A stretch of DNA of 64,000 bases from Prostheceraeus crozeri (GCA_907163375.1 CAJQUW010015437.1:930001-994000), one strand, 5' to 3'. Numbered from the stretch's first letter, positions 8,657 through 21,100 are shown. The notes: a model not told the origin generated them from the letters alone. Translations and numbers: made by a program.

Positions 8657-10786
8657 TTAAAATAGTGAATCTTCTTGATCATGAAATACAGAAATAAAAA
8701 GGCTCTTATCTATTGACAGTTCAGGCTTTGAAAGACCAGGTAATCCACTTAAATCAATAGCTATACCGCGTCTCATGCCACATACTTTGGAATGATGAAG
8801 ATAAATGTATTTCCACGTAGCTGTATGTACCAAGTAACAACCAATTTCAAATGAAGATATTGGTTCAGTAAAAAAAGGTTCGAGCCTAGTGAATTCTATA
8901 AGTTTTATTTCATCTGCAACACGATCAATGGCTTTAAAACACCGGTTACTACTTCTGTCAATATATACGTTGTTTTTGTAGGAAAACTTGATATCCTTTG
9001 AAGGACCCTCGAAATTCCGTGTTTCGTAAGTAACTTTGCGACGCTCAACACCTTTTACCATACTAATGAGAGCGTTGTGTGAAGATGTCACTGACTTCTT
9101 CAATAATCGCATGTGATTCTCGAAGGGATAGGCGCTCACGCACTCAAGACTTCCATGTATTTTAGAAATGTCTGCATAATGGAGTATTACATGAGGATCA
9201 TAAGTCATAAACGCATTACCATATAACTCAGTAAATCCCTCAACAACTTCAATTCCCAACGTTCGAGCTATCGATTCAAAGTTTATGACAGTACGGGTAC
9301 CCGTTAGCAAAGCACATAAAACTGAAAACTTGAGAAAGTGTCGATACTGAGCAGAGGTCGCCATCAGATCCATAAACAGTAACTTTCCCGTGTAAAGCAA
9401 AATTTGTCTAAGTTCAATGTATTTATAGTCATGAACTTCGTAAGTCAAACGCAGCTTCCGTGCGAACATGTCAGGGATAAAACGATTGATATATTCAATT
9501 CGCCTGTCCAGTAATTGAATATTAGAAGCTGACATTCTCACTATGTAACTACCGTTGCCACTTGTCTTAGGTCCTTGAAGAATCCAAAGTAAAAGCTTCT
9601 TCATCACACCGCCACCCTGGTGCATGAAGTCCGGTGGAAACGCTGTTATCATATCAACCTCTAATTCTTCTATTGGACTTCCGCTTGTTGTGTCATGATG
9701 ATGAGAGCTTTGCGAACGTTGCCTAAAACTGATGTCCGTTCTAGGTGTGCAGTCATTCGTTCCAATGAAAACAACCCTTTTACCGTCATAATATCCTTCT
9801 TTAGCGCACATATCACATCCAAAACGTGAACTAAACTGCTTAATTCGCTTAATCATAGCTCTAGCGGGAGCATCTGCCACACATGCTTTCATTCGCACCT
9901 TAAAAACTTTATCATCAATGCATAATCCATGACAAAGCAAATGCTTCAGTTCAGAAATGAACTGTTTTAAGAAGTCTAAATTACTAGGCTTCCTTGATCC
10001 CAATGTGAGCGCAATTTCGAAAACTACACGTGGTTTAATATTGGAGATGTAACAAAGAATAGGCCAACTGCATAAACGCCTACTATTAAATATTTGTAGA
10101 CCATCCACATTCCAAACAAGACTTAATGAATCAATCTTCTCGATTATATACTTTGGAAATTTTGGAAGATAGTATCTTATCTGATTTTCCAATCCTATGT
10201 AGTAATAACTATGTCCTGAAACTTCGATGATGTCCTCTTTTACTGCTTGCCTTGGGGTTCGCAATAGCGTTTTATGACTTTTCGGAATATCGCTAATTAC
10301 TTCGCCTTCATGCCTGCTCAGAAACTCTAGCAGAGCATCAGTCTGAGTTGTAAGCAAATTACTTTTCAGTACAACTTCACGCAAGTCAGTTATAAAAGAT
10401 TTACTCGTAGTTCTACATTCGGCTGTAAAATTCGAATCACCATCCTCAGACACATCTGTATCGCTATCAACTGATAATGTATTGGGTAAACATTGATGTT
10501 CAATCCTATCAATTAAGAGTTTGTCTTCATCATCAAACGTTTGAATAGCTTCAACGGGAAAATCATTAATTCGAATATCATCTACAATGAGAGGGACACA
10601 TTCCCCTTCAGATGAAGAAACAGTAGGATCACAATTACAACAATCTTTGGATTCGCGCTTAGATTTCCTAGACCGATTTCGCCATTCGGTATTATATCTT
10701 TTCCTTCTCAACTTCCTCTCTTGTCTGCTGGGAGGTACATCAATTTCGAAGCAATAATCAAACAAATCTGAATCTGTGCTACTCAT
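8657..10786 (-). CDS. CACTA/EnSpm (TNP2-like) transposase or gene derived from it
   Basis: Unbroken frame of 709 residues. The N-terminal 130 residues are charged and Ser/Asp-rich. The core has the landmarks of TNP2-type transposases: WNVDGLQIFNSRRLCSWPIL (about 230-250), CVADAPARAMIK, a zinc-type GCDMCAKEGYY, then PPDFMHQGGGVMKKLLLWIL, and near the C-terminus LYGNAFMTYDPHVILHYADI and SAYPFENHMRLLKK. CACTA enzymes cut and join transposon ends; the Asp residues in NVDG and VADAPA are likely catalytic, by family analogy. ATG at 10786, TAA at 8657. A strong splice acceptor (TATTTTCAG) at 10889-10891 opens the 5' untranslated exon about 100 bases upstream. An unbroken frame among decayed elements suggests a recent or domesticated copy. 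Terminal CACTA repeats were not found with confidence. Confidence 0.8.
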   Translation of the reverse strand: MSSTDSDLFDYCFEIDVPPSRQERKLRRKRYNTEWRNRSRKSKRESKDCCNCDPTVSSSEGECVPLIVDDIRINDFPVEAIQTFDDEDKLLIDRIEHQCLPNTLSVDSDTDVSEDGDSNFTAECRTTSKSFITDLREVVLKSNLLTTQTDALLEFLSRHEGEVISDIPKSHKTLLRTPRQAVKEDIIEVSGHSYYYIGLENQIRYYLPKFPKYIIEKIDSLSLVWNVDGLQIFNSRRLCSWPILCYISNIKPRVVFEIALTLGSRKPSNLDFLKQFISELKHLLCHGLCIDDKVFKVRMKACVADAPARAMIKRIKQFSSRFGCDMCAKEGYYDGKRVVFIGTNDCTPRTDISFRQRSQSSHHHDTTSGSPIEELEVDMITAFPPDFMHQGGGVMKKLLLWILQGPKTSGNGSYIVRMSASNIQLLDRRIEYINRFIPDMFARKLRLTYEVHDYKYIELRQILLYTGKLLFMDLMATSAQYRHFLKFSVLCALLTGTRTVINFESIARTLGIEVVEGFTELYGNAFMTYDPHVILHYADISKIHGSLECVSAYPFENHMRLLKKSVTSSHNALISMVKGVERRKVTYETRNFEGPSKDIKFSYKNNVYIDRSSNRCFKAIDRVADEIKLIEFTRLEPFFTEPISSFEIGCYLVHTATWKYIYLHHSKVCGMRRGIAIDLSGLPGLSKPELSIDKSLFISVFHDQEDSLF

Positions 10787-10888
10787 AGTTTACTCGCTGA
10801 TAGATGCTACTGTCAACATAGACCACATAGTTTCTCCTGATATCCACACTTAAATAACTTTTTCACTGAAGAACCAGATTGTCTTCAC
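10787..10888 (-). promoter_or_regulatory. 5' untranslated exon part of the CACTA-type gene, bounded by a splice acceptor
   Basis: On the minus strand ATTTTATATTTTCAG precedes GTGAAGACAATC, a textbook acceptor with a T-rich tract; the exon would run to the ATG at 10786. Matching donors lie in the 352-bp repeats at 14419-15128. Inferred from consensus only. Confidence 0.5.
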
Positions 10889-10892
10889 CTGA

Positions 10893-12890
10893 AAATATAA
10901 AATATGAAAATTATTTTTGTGAAGGAATATTTAACATGATTATACATAATCATCACGCCCTCACATAATCAGAGATTTATGCAACCACAAAAAGATGTTG
11001 AAACCCGTATAATAGGCTATATGTTTCCGCTATGATAATAGGGTAGTCAAGGGTTAAAATGAGTATATCAACTTAAAAGTTACTGTCTGACAAAGCTAAT
11101 AGCAATAGCGAAGTCTATCGAATATCTATATCAAAGGAATCTCCAGGTGTAGCCTATAATTCACGTAATTGCGTTTTTATTATAGTGATTGTTTCATATA
11201 CCTAATATTCTAGATTTTATCATTATTCATTTTCCTACACTAAAAAGTACATGTTTGAAACTTCATTGTTCAAGCACTCGCCAAAATCTGAAATTCTCTG
11301 AGAATGGGCTATCAATTGTATAAGCATCGGCCTAACTTTTCATTTGAGTTGCGATACTATAACCGTTGTCTTTTCCCAGTTATAACATCACTAAAAAAAG
11401 TAGGACTTTCCGGACCGTGCGGCAAAATGGGTGATCTCAATTTAAGTTTATTTTCTTTTTCGAAATGAAAACTCTATGGACAGTTTTGATTTTGAGGCCT
11501 ACTAAATGGCTGATTTATTACGGATATGGTAGCATGATTTCATCGTAGTACAATGGATCCAGAGAGAAAATAAGCCTAAAGTCGAAATACTCATCAGGGT
11601 GCCCGCGCATTTTCGGACGATAATTTCCAGACCTTACTTAGCCAGAAAAAGGCACAATAACAAAATTTCGCAACTGAATATTTCCTGATATTGATGAGGC
11701 ATTAAAAGAAACTAACATCAAATTTTCACTTTTGGATGCCTCATTGTCTAAACGAGTGGATTGCACATATTGAGCTGGCGATATATTTTGAAAGCCTGCA
11801 TGCAGCGGTTAGCGCAAAGTCTTAAATAGCTTTGTCAAGACGACTGGGTTAAGTCAAGACATCAATGTGTCAGGCTCATAGAATATGCTTTCCAGATTCG
11901 TTGGAAGAATTCGAATTCACCAATACAACATTTAGATCAAGATGGATGTCCTACAACATTCTTTGACAAGCATACAGTCAAAGAGTTTAAGACAGTAAAA
12001 GATGTCCACGGATCTGAAAAGATGTTTCCTACGACTTCCACATATTGTTGACAGAAGTGCGCTTGCCTTCAAAAATGGTTTTGAAAAGACATTGGATGTG
12101 TTTCCTAGTTTTTTCACGACCAGGGATTCCGATTCGCTCCCTAAAGGAGAGGTTGTCGCTCTTCTTCGCGTCAATTGCCATTTATGAATTTCGTTGTCCT
12201 TGTGGAAGCAAGAAGGCCTACGTTCGTTTGGAAGAGGGCAAAATGTCTAAACGAGAGTTTTAGAACACCTTCCTAGCCATCTCTTATATGAACAGCAATT
12301 CCAGCAAGCAGCACTAGACACTTGCAAGTCTGCAGTAATGAAGGACATTCAGCAATTGGTGATTCCAAATTGAATACCGCCTAAAAATTGAGAACTTAGA
12401 ATTGAGATTTTCAGTACACTTAGAGATTGAATTTTAATTTAGTCCAATGTTTGCACCTGAGATCTATGTACGCTTCATGCTGTTCCTCATATACACAGCA
12501 ACCGCAGGGCTACATCCATGATCCTGCATGTACTTCACTCGTGTAATCACAGTAAAATGCGTTTTATCCATGATGTATGCCATGACAAAGGTAGGGATGA
12601 AAGCGAGATGTCACACAAAACCCGGAAGATCTCATCCAGCGGCATCAATGCGCAATTTTTTCTGGGCCCATTTTCAGTTTTGAAATGATTGCAAGTAAAT
12701 ATCTCTCAAGTCAGTTCTAGATAGTGGTGAAGTTTCATTCGCATACACACAATAGGCCCTCTGGTGCGACTTGAAATAAATTGATTATCAATATAATGCG
12801 CCGTTAACATATTATTAGAGATCAACAATTAGAAGCATAACACCGAGGGAACAACCTCCAATCTCTTGAGAGCAAGCTGAAAGATAAAAA
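10893..12890. other. Mostly featureless; possible intron of the CACTA-type gene
   Basis: No recognisable gene. Around 12480-12680 the minus strand reads as a broken coding-like stretch (FIPTFVMAYIMDKTHFTV), which I cannot assign and which may be an unknown transposon scrap. Confidence 0.35.
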
Positions 12891-12904
12891 ATATCCATGT
12901 CTTC

Positions 12905-13078
12905 AAAGCGCCGCAAGCGAAACCTCCAGCTTTCTGGGAATATAACTGGTAGAATAGACTTGAGCTTTCAAAGTGCCACAGGCGAAGCCTACAACCACTT
13001 GGGCGAATAACTTTTAGAATTTTTATGTTTGATAATTCGCCGCAGGCAAAACCAACAGTGTCTTGGAAGCATAGCTAA
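12905..13078. repeat. Three diverged 62-bp tandem repeats
   Basis: A unit like GCCGCAGGCGAAACC...CTTGGAAGCATAACT occurs at about 12908, 12970 and 13034. It adjoins the pogo/Tigger remnant and may be part of the same element. Confidence 0.5.
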
Positions 13079-13226
13079 TGGAACTTTCTTGAAGCCATTT
13101 CGAAACCTTTTCTGGCACCTGCTCCCAGGACACATTGCAATGAAAAGCCTATCTATCTCTTATCGACCTTAAAAATCTAATTTGACCGGAATTAATAGGC
13201 CGGAATTTACGGTAATTGAAGCTAAT
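13079..13226 (-). mobile_element. pogo/Tigger-like DNA transposon remnant, copy A
   Basis: On the minus strand the scrap starts with a terminal-repeat-like TTACCGTAAATTCCGGCCTA and runs directly into the coding-like stretch CVSWEQVPEKV, which matches copy B at 13614-13799. End and transposase C-terminus lie only about 70 bases apart, so most of the transposase is deleted. Confidence 0.55.
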
Positions 13227-13372
13227 TTCACCGATTGAAGCACTACTACCGGTAGCTTAAAAAAGCGAAAACTATGTTATAATAGGTTTTCTGAAAAACC
13301 ACGAAGGACTATGATTGCCATGATAGCCCAAGAATATTCCAACAGCATGAGGCTCAGCGAAACCAACAAAAT

Positions 13373-13799
13373 CTAGCTTGTCGGTGAAATGTATATTTGA
13401 TTCAACTGCAGGTGGGAAGTTTCACTATTCACTTCAATATTCACCTCGGTATCTGAATCAAGGCTCGTTTCAATGTCACAATCTATGTTCGCCTGAAGTG
13501 TGCTATTCGCTATCACTATTGGTTCGATATCTAAATGACGGTTCAGTGACGGAATCATTGTTCCCTATGGCATCGGTTGAATCTCTCGAAGAAAATGACA
13601 CTCCCATCTCTTTCTTGAAGCCACTTCGGATAACCTTTTCTGGCACTTGATCCCAGGATACTTTTAAATGACTGCCTACTAAACTTTACCGAGCTAAAAA
13701 ATCTAATTTGACCTTAGATAGGGCGCACTCCGCAGATAAGGCGCATTGGCTGTTTCCGAGTAAAAAAGTCGCGCCTTATAGGCCGGAAAGTACGGTAAT
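13373..13799 (-). mobile_element. pogo/Tigger-like DNA transposon remnant, copy B
   Basis: Reading from 13799 downwards: a terminal-repeat-like TTACCGTACTTTCCGGCCTA with GCGCCTTAT repeats, then a coding-like stretch VSWDQVPEKVIRSGFKKEMG, which matches the end of the DDE_1 region of Tigger/jerky-type transposases (W..I....I..SF.K). A serine- and aspartate-rich tail follows in another frame (IDCDIETSLDSDTEVNIE). The frame has at least one shift, and almost the whole catalytic domain is missing. It lies in the same orientation as copy A, about 390 bp away. The assignment rests on the short C-terminal motif and the style of the ends. Confidence 0.55.
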
Positions 13800-14148
13800 A
13801 CATATTCATTTAAAATTTCTCAGTTGACTCTCAGGATGGCACAATGGAATAACCACTCCAATTATGAAATTTAACTCTTTAAATTAAATTCGTCCATGTA
13901 TGTAGATCAACATCCAATGGGTCGGTACCAGCATCGGAATACCGGTTCGGGAAAGAAACATAGCCTACCTAACAAAAAGTCTAATCTGAATAATGTAACC
14001 CACAAGGCCTGAATTGTGTACATGTAGCCTACATGTGGTACATAGGCCTATAAAACATGACGTTCTCAGCACTAAATAGAGAGGCGATTTATAAACTACA
14101 GCCAAACTCTAAAAGTTATAGCCTATAGCACAGCCTCTACCAAAACTC

Positions 14149-15194
14149 AGGTCACTCGCTAAAAATCGGAAAAAAGCTCAAGAAATATTCCACAACAATC
14201 AATGAACATGTTCACCTACTCTGACTTTCAACTTCTTAAATGCATACCTATTTAATACTAATTCAATCGACGGAAAATAAGTGCGCGTCTTGGCGGAATT
14301 AACATATTCGTAAATTTCGTATTACACAAAAAAATTAAATAATTGACAGCACACCCTTAGCCAAAACTTTCGCATTTCCCAACCACTAGGCGAATCACCT
14401 ACCAATCTACTCCTCAGATACTTACCTTTTCAGCAATGCCTTCGAAATTGTGAAATTCGACCAACAGCCAAAATGGCCTTACTTCAAAGATGTAAGGCTC
14501 AGGTCACTCGCTAAAAATCGGAAAAAAGCTCAAGAAATATTCCACAACAATCAATGAACATGTTCACCTACTCTGACTTTCAACTTCTTAAATGCATACC
14601 TATTTAATACTAATTCAATCGACGGAAAATAAGTGCGCGTCTTGGCGGAATTAACATATTCGTAAATTTCGTATTACACAAAAAAATTAAATAATTGACA
14701 GCACACCCTTAGCCAAAACTTTCGCATTTCCCAACCACTAGGCGAATCACCTACCAATCTACTCCTCAGATACTTACCTTTTCAGCAATGCCTTCGAAAT
14801 TGTGAAATTCGACCAACAGCCAAAATGGCCTTACTTCAAAGATGTAAGGCTCAGGTCACTCGCTAAAAATCGGAAAAAAGCTCAAGAAATATTCCACAAC
14901 AATCAATGAACATGTTCACCTACTCTGACTTTCAACTTCTTAAATGCATACCTATTTAATACTAATTCAATCGACGGAAAATAAGTGCGCGTCTTGGCGG
15001 AATTAACATATTCGTAAATTTCGTATTCCACAAAAATTAAATAAATGACAGCACACCCTTAGCCAAAACTTTCGCATTTCCCAACCACTAGGCGAATCAC
15101 CTACCAATCTACTCCTCAGATACTTACCTTTTCAGCAATGCCTTCGAAATTGTGAAATTCGACCAACAGCCAAAATGGCCTTACTTCAAAGATG
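14149..15194. repeat. 352-bp unit in three tandem copies, each with a minus-strand splice donor
   Basis: Copies begin at 14149, 14501 and 14853; the first two are virtually identical and the third has small changes. In every copy the minus strand carries GCCATTTTGGCTGTTGG (a YY1-like CCATTTTG) and about 50 bases later the strong donor AAAAG/GTAAGTATCTG (donor G at 14425, 14777 and 15127). This looks like a promoter plus first exon in triplicate, feeding the acceptor at 10889 of the CACTA-type gene. The near identity indicates a recent duplication. The repeat is seen directly; the promoter role is inference. Confidence 0.75.
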
Positions 15195-16183
15195 ACCACT
15201 CCCCATTAATTACAGTTTAATAGGCCTAATGTGACATCGCTATCATAGAACATAAAAGGGAAGTTACACTTACACAAGTCACTGCAGCTCTATGTAATAC
15301 TAAAGCAATTTAATGATATCGTTAACTTTTCTACAGTATCGAGTAGCCGAATACATCATACATTGCTGGTTAATTTGTCAAGCTGTTCTGCGCTATAAGT
15401 TGTTTACAATAATTTATAAATGAATGATCTGAATCATTTCTCTTCGATAGTAAAGACATCTCCATTGTTTTTTATGTCCTCCTATCGTCGACTATGTAGA
15501 AGAATTCATAAGATGATTTAGCAGAATGTTCTGTTAGCAAGATAGTTGAATTAGCAAGATGGTTTCAAACAAATAGCAATACACAAATGCTTATGCATCG
15601 ATGAAATAGCAACGTATTCAATTATCTGAAATAAAACGCAACTATAAGTTTCTTATTCTATACGTGTAATGCAAAAGAATAAAAGAAAAAAATAAATAAA
15701 TCAGACACTTGAATTTTATCTTCAGTAAGAGTATATTCTTATTAAGTAGATTAATCTTCTTAGTAGATTATATCGTGATCATATTATACTTGCCAATCAT
15801 ATCTGGTGTAACATTGAAGATTTATAAACTTATTCAACAAGTGAGATCATCATGCAGCACTTATTACCGCAAAACCATTCAAGTTGTAAATATTTAAACA
15901 ATGTTTTCCCGTTTGGAAAAATGCAATATTTACTGTAGAATTCATATTTAGTATTGCATAAACTCCAAGCCAAGGTATAAACCAATTGAGCTTTACCTTA
16001 GATTTAAGCTCTGTGAGGTATAAACTGCAAACCACGAATTATACGGAAATCTACGAATTGAACTGATGTTACATCATGAATAATTGATATGATTCTATTA
16101 AAGCAATAAGAGATCTTTATTGAATTACAAAACAAATTTGAATATACAGCATAGATAGATGAAAAGAAAATATCTCAGGCTCA
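15195..16183. other. No gene recognised
   Basis: AT-rich non-coding DNA between the promoter-like repeats and the Gypsy insertion. Confidence 0.4.
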
Positions 16184-16187
16184 CTAG

Positions 16188-16705
16188 TGTAACTGGCCTG
16201 CGGTCAAGGACATTGTATCGTATAGGATAGGCACTTACCCTTTCGGACTGGGTCTGCTCCTGTTGCCGCTCTCGCTCCTCTTCCTCGGCCTCGTCGGCCC
16301 AACTCACCGCTCGGGGCTTTCGCCCTACGGTCTCAACGTTTTCAAGGAACTCCTCGGCTTTCGCCTCGGACAGTGTGGACGTCGGGTTGCCGGACAACAG
16401 GTGACTCTCGTCGCCTGTAAGGCTCAGCTCTCGCAGCCTTCCCTCAGCGCCTCCCAAGCTCTCGCGGGACTCCGACGCAGGATCCACTGTAACAGACGAA
16501 GACTCGCTTGTCAACTCAATTGTCGGTCGTTTAAGAATACCTGGTCGCATAAACATACGATCAGACTCGAATCACAAAAAGACTGAACGACTCTCACTCT
16601 CAACTTTAAAATCAGCGCGCATTAAAAGTTCTTGATAAAATAATGCAGTAAAACCTCGTAAACTGATTCAATAAAACCGCTCAACATGCGCATAAAACGG
16701 TTACA
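16188..16705 (-). repeat. 3' LTR of the Gypsy element (518 bp)
   Basis: Bounded by TGTAAC...GTTACA on the plus strand. It carries a 48-bp block absent from the other LTR, at about 16572-16619. The polypurine tract lies directly inside it (16706-16718 on the plus strand). Confidence 0.9.
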
Positions 16706-16777
16706 TCATCCTTCCCCCGGTAAAAAATTTGACGCTCCCGCGTCAAACGAACGAACGACGTAGACCTACCAGGCTTA

Positions 16778-17257
16778 CGCACGACGGACCGAGGGAACCT
16801 CGCGCGCGATGTAGCGTAGGACCTTCCGGCCGAGATCCCTTCGCTCCCGGTCCGTGTAGTGGGGATTTCTCCCGCTACGAATCGCGGGATCGAAGGGGAT
16901 CTGGCGTCCGAACGCGGCTCGAGCCTCGCGGTTCACCGCCTCCACCGCCAGCCTGGCCTCGCCTTTCAGCTTAGCCGCCGGAGCCTCCACGTGGAAAATT
17001 AGCGCGTCTGGGTAGCGTCGCCGGACCTCCCTCCGCAGGTCTTCGAGGTCTTCCCTAACTGAGGGTCTTTGTTTGGTGTTGTTAACGCCAACACCCACTA
17101 GGACCGCGAAGACCTGCCGAGGAAGATCCGCGGCATCCCGAAAGCTCTTGGCCGCTCTCGCAACCGTGAGCCCCGGGACAGCGATCGACCAGAAAGGCCT
17201 GCGCGTGAAAGGGTACCTTACAAAATTTGAGTCCCCTATCACCAGGACCACTCCGTC
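16778..17257 (-). CDS. SGNH/GDSL-hydrolase-like domain at the 3' end of the Gypsy element
   Basis: The last 160 residues of the frame after integrase read like an SGNH hydrolase: block I VLVIGDSNFVR (the Ser of GDS), a Gly/Asn-containing block AVLVGVGVNNTKQRPSV, and a C-terminal NPHYTDRERRDLGRK with the His of block V. SGNH enzymes are esterases, lipases or acetyl-hydrolases; related esterase domains are known in CR1-type LINEs, but such a domain is not part of the standard Gypsy gene set. Before it lies a linker of about 200 residues rich in Pro, Ala and Arg. It could be a captured host gene or an old lineage-specific feature. Identification rests on three short motifs in the correct order, without fold confirmation. 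Confidence 0.6.
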
Positions 17258-18179
17258 CTTTCGGGCGGTGGAGTCTGCCCCAGCTGGCCGGCGGCGGTTG
17301 CGACGCGCCGCAGGAGAAGGCTGCCGCGACAACGGTGGCGTCGGACGAGGCGACGGCGTGGCTGCAGCTTGCGCGTAGCCAGCCACCGGTTGGCTCGGCC
17401 TGGCGTCCCTGGCGGCCGCTATCCCTTCTCGACGAAGGGTCTCCAAGACCCTCCTAGTGACTTCCGTCACCAGGGCGGCCTCGGAGCCTCCTCGCGCGGA
17501 GGTCGGAGCGGCAGGCGCTGGACGCTGGGCTGGAGCCTCCCGGGGAGCCGCTAGGCGCTGCCGCACCTCGGAGAAGAGTGCGGCTGCCTCTTGCTGGACC
17601 GTGTCGTGCAGATAAGGGTGGGAGCGAAACCACCGCTGCACCCGACCCTCCACCTCGGCTAACTTTTGGCGCACTAGATCGCGCCGATCCCGCAACCGGT
17701 TCTCGAAAAACCGTCGGAGCGAGCTTAGTGCCCAGGTGGTGACTTTCGTCAACCACTCCTCGAGGGTCGGGTCCGACACCCCCATGAGGACGTTGAGGCT
17801 CTCGCCTCTAATGAAGTTCCTCACGAGCTGCCGACCCCAACCCTCGCAGGTCTCGACCGAAAGCGGGCCTAAGCCAGGGCGCGGCGGGGGGTCAACCGCC
17901 ATCTGTAAATGAAAAAGATCACTACAATCGAATTCATCGGAGACATTCTCGCTCACAGGTTCAAGGTCAATCACTTCCCCTAAACTGACATCCTCTACAC
18001 CTTCCGGTATAGGAGACAGCGGAGGAAGATTTGAACTGACCGATTGAGGTTCATTAATTGCCGTCGGGACATCCCTCTCTGCCAGGGGTATGTCCGGATC
18101 CGGAATATGCACTTCCAAGTCAATACCTGGATCTACCTCAATTTCCTCTCGGAAATAGGGAAGCATTTCTTGCTGAGCT

Positions 18180-21100
18180 TCCACCTCAGTAGTCTCATAG
18201 GAATGCCGTGTATGATCTCCTTGATCCAGACGAACATCTATCGGGCACGGCTTAACTCCATTCACATGGACCACTTGGTACCTGCCCGGCCGTGCCGGAT
18301 CTGCCACTTCCACGTTGGTAGCGCTCATAACTCGAGATACAAGATAAGGCCCTCGCCAAGATCTTGACAATTTCGGGCATGGTCCGGTCGGCACCTCCGA
18401 GTGCAGCCAGGCTAAATTCCCCGACCTGTACTGAGGTACTTTCGTAGCTCTGCGGTCGTAGAACTGTTTCTGATGCCTTCTGGCTGCCGCCAGGTTATCT
18501 CGCGCTACTTGGCCAGCGGAGCGAATGCTGGCTTGAAGCCATTCTGCATAATCCTCCGCCTCCATATTTGAAGATGGAATACTCTAATATGACATCGATA
18601 GGGAATCTCATTTCTCTTCCCATGAATAATCTTGACGGCGAATAGCCCGTCGAGTAATGAATATTTGATCGATAGGCCCACATGCAAAAATCCAAAGTCT
18701 CGTCCCACTTTGCTCTGTCGCGATCAGTATGTGAAAGAAGAAGATTCTTTACTGTCCGATTCAATCTTTCCACGGCTCCATTTCCCATTGCATGATAAGG
18801 ACTGGAACGCAATTTTTTAATGCCCAGCAATATGCATAATTGCTGGAAGAGCGCCGATTCGAACTCAGGGCCTTGGTCTGTCAAAATTTCTTTCGGCACG
18901 CCATAACGAGCCGCCAAATACTTGAGTATGGTAGATGCTACCGTCTTAGCTGAATGATCCTTCAGCGGCACCGCTTCTGCCCACTTGGTAAACGCATCCA
19001 CCATCGTTAGGATAAACCTATTGCCATTAGCAGTCCGGTTTAAAGGTCCAATTATGTCCAGAGATAATCTAGCCAGCGGCTCTTCAGCAGGAATTGGCCT
19101 TAGGTATGCTACTGTCTTGGGATTAGGTCCCCGACACTCTCCACACACTCCGCAACTTGTTACCCATCTGTCGACATCTTTCCGCAATCCAGGCCACCAG
19201 AATCGTAGGCTGATCTTTCGGAATGTTGACTCCTTGCCTGTGTGGCCTCCCACTGGATTATTATGGTACTGCTGCAGGGCTTGCTCCCTAAAGGATGGAG
19301 GCAGGACTACCCTCCAGCCCTCATCTTCCGGAAATCTGACGTGTAGAACATCTTCAATCAAAGCCATAAAGGGAAATTGCTTGATAAACTTGGGCATCTC
19401 CTCAATTCCATGTGTACTTGTCATTTGCGGAGGAGCGCTACGCCCTTGTCGAATCCATGATATTGCATGGGCACTCGCTGAGAATTGCAACTGTGCGGAC
19501 TTCAAATCTTCGGCTGACCAGCCGTAAGGCCATGTTATGACTGCGATTTGGAATGTCGGCTCTGGCTCCTCTTTTGAACAAGTTGGACAGTCACCGTGAG
19601 AACGATGGGGCGCCTCGATAAAGCATCGGCATTCGTATGCTTGGGGTTGGGCCGGTATTCAATCTTAAATTGATATTCTTGAAGCTTCTGGATCCACCTA
19701 GCCACTTGTCCTGTTGGCTCCTTGAAGGAATTGAGCCAAGTTAACGCGCTGTGATCCGTACGCAGGATGAAAGGACGTCCCAGGAGATAGGCTCGAAGAT
19801 CATGAATGAAATACACCATTGCCAACATCTCCCTCCGTGTAACACAATAATTCCTTTCAGCCTTCGTCAAGCATCTACTACCGTAAGCGATTACCCTCTC
19901 TAAACCATTTTCATCTTCTTGAGACAGGACACATCCAATGGCTCTATCACTTGCGTCTGTGTCTAAAACGAAACTCCCTGCTTTCGCAGAAAAGTCTGGA
20001 AGCGTCAACACTGGAGTTGAGCACAACACCTGTCTCAACTTTATGAAGGCATTCTCACATTCATCTGTCCAAATGAACTTTGCATTCTTGCCAGTAATTC
20101 TGTGCAACGGTTCCGCTATACTTGCAAACCCTTTGATAAAACGGCGGTAATAGCTGCAAAGCCCAATAAAACCCCGCAATTTCTTTTGAGAATCCGGGCG
20201 TGGCCAATTCATAACCTTTTCAATCGTCGTTTTGTCAGTATGGACACCATCCGCAGAAACGACATGTCCCAAATATTTCACTTCCGATTTAAACCACTGG
20301 CATTTCTTGGGGTTGAGTTGGAGGTTCGCTTTACGAAATCTCTCCAGAACGAGAACCAAATTATGCATATGTTCTTCAAACGAACGCCCCATTACAATAG
20401 TGTCGTCCAAATAGACTAAACAGGCGTTCCAAGTTAGCCCAGCCAATACGTTGTTCATCAGTCTGGCAAAAACGGCGGGGGCAGTTGTAAGACCCATCGG
20501 GAGCACATTGAACTCGTAAAGGCCCCTGTGAGTAGCGAATGCTGTCTTTTCCTTGGAGTTTCATCCAACGGCACTTGCCAATAACCCGACTTCAGGTCTA
20601 GCACTGTAAAATACTTCGCCCCTGCCAAAGAGTCTAAACTCTCGTCCACTCTTGGCAACGGGTACGCGTCCTTCACTGTTATCTCATTTAACTGCCTGAA
20701 GTCGACACAGCATCTCAAAGATCCATCCTTTTTCTTCACCAACAATATCGGGCTTGACCACGGACTGTTACTAGGACGTACCACATCGTCACGTAGCATG
20801 TCATCCGCCATCTTATCCACATCCACTCTTTGATGTGGTGGGATCCTCCGACCTCGCACTTTTATTGGTGGACTAACTCCCGTGTTAATGGTATGATGGA
20901 ACAGGGTTGTTCTGCCTAGGGGTTTGCCTTCTTCAACGAAAACATCGGAAAACTCACGAAGAAGACTTGACGCCCTTTGGACCTCGTCTTTCGACAAAGA
21001 TCCCTGGCGAATCTGCTCAATAGCTACATCCACATTAGATTTCTTTGGCTCGGCTGCAGATTCCTCATTCAGCGCCAAAATTTCCTCTATAGGTTCAAAT

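Noticed and set aside
8221-11190. CACTATA...TATAGTG as CACTA ends around the transposase
   Set aside because: Only seven bases match and the flanking three bases differ, so there is no target duplication.
12002-12263. Overlapping frames including FRCPCGSKKAYVRLEEGK as a GIY-YIG or zinc domain
   Set aside because: No further catalytic landmarks and the frames are short.
13091-13799. The two pogo/Tigger scraps as two ends of one element
   Set aside because: They have the same orientation and the same content, so they are two copies or a tandem duplication, not a left and right end.
16729-17756. Long plus-strand frames rich in Arg, Pro and Ala
   Set aside because: They are complements of the GC-rich minus-strand SGNH region of the Gypsy element.
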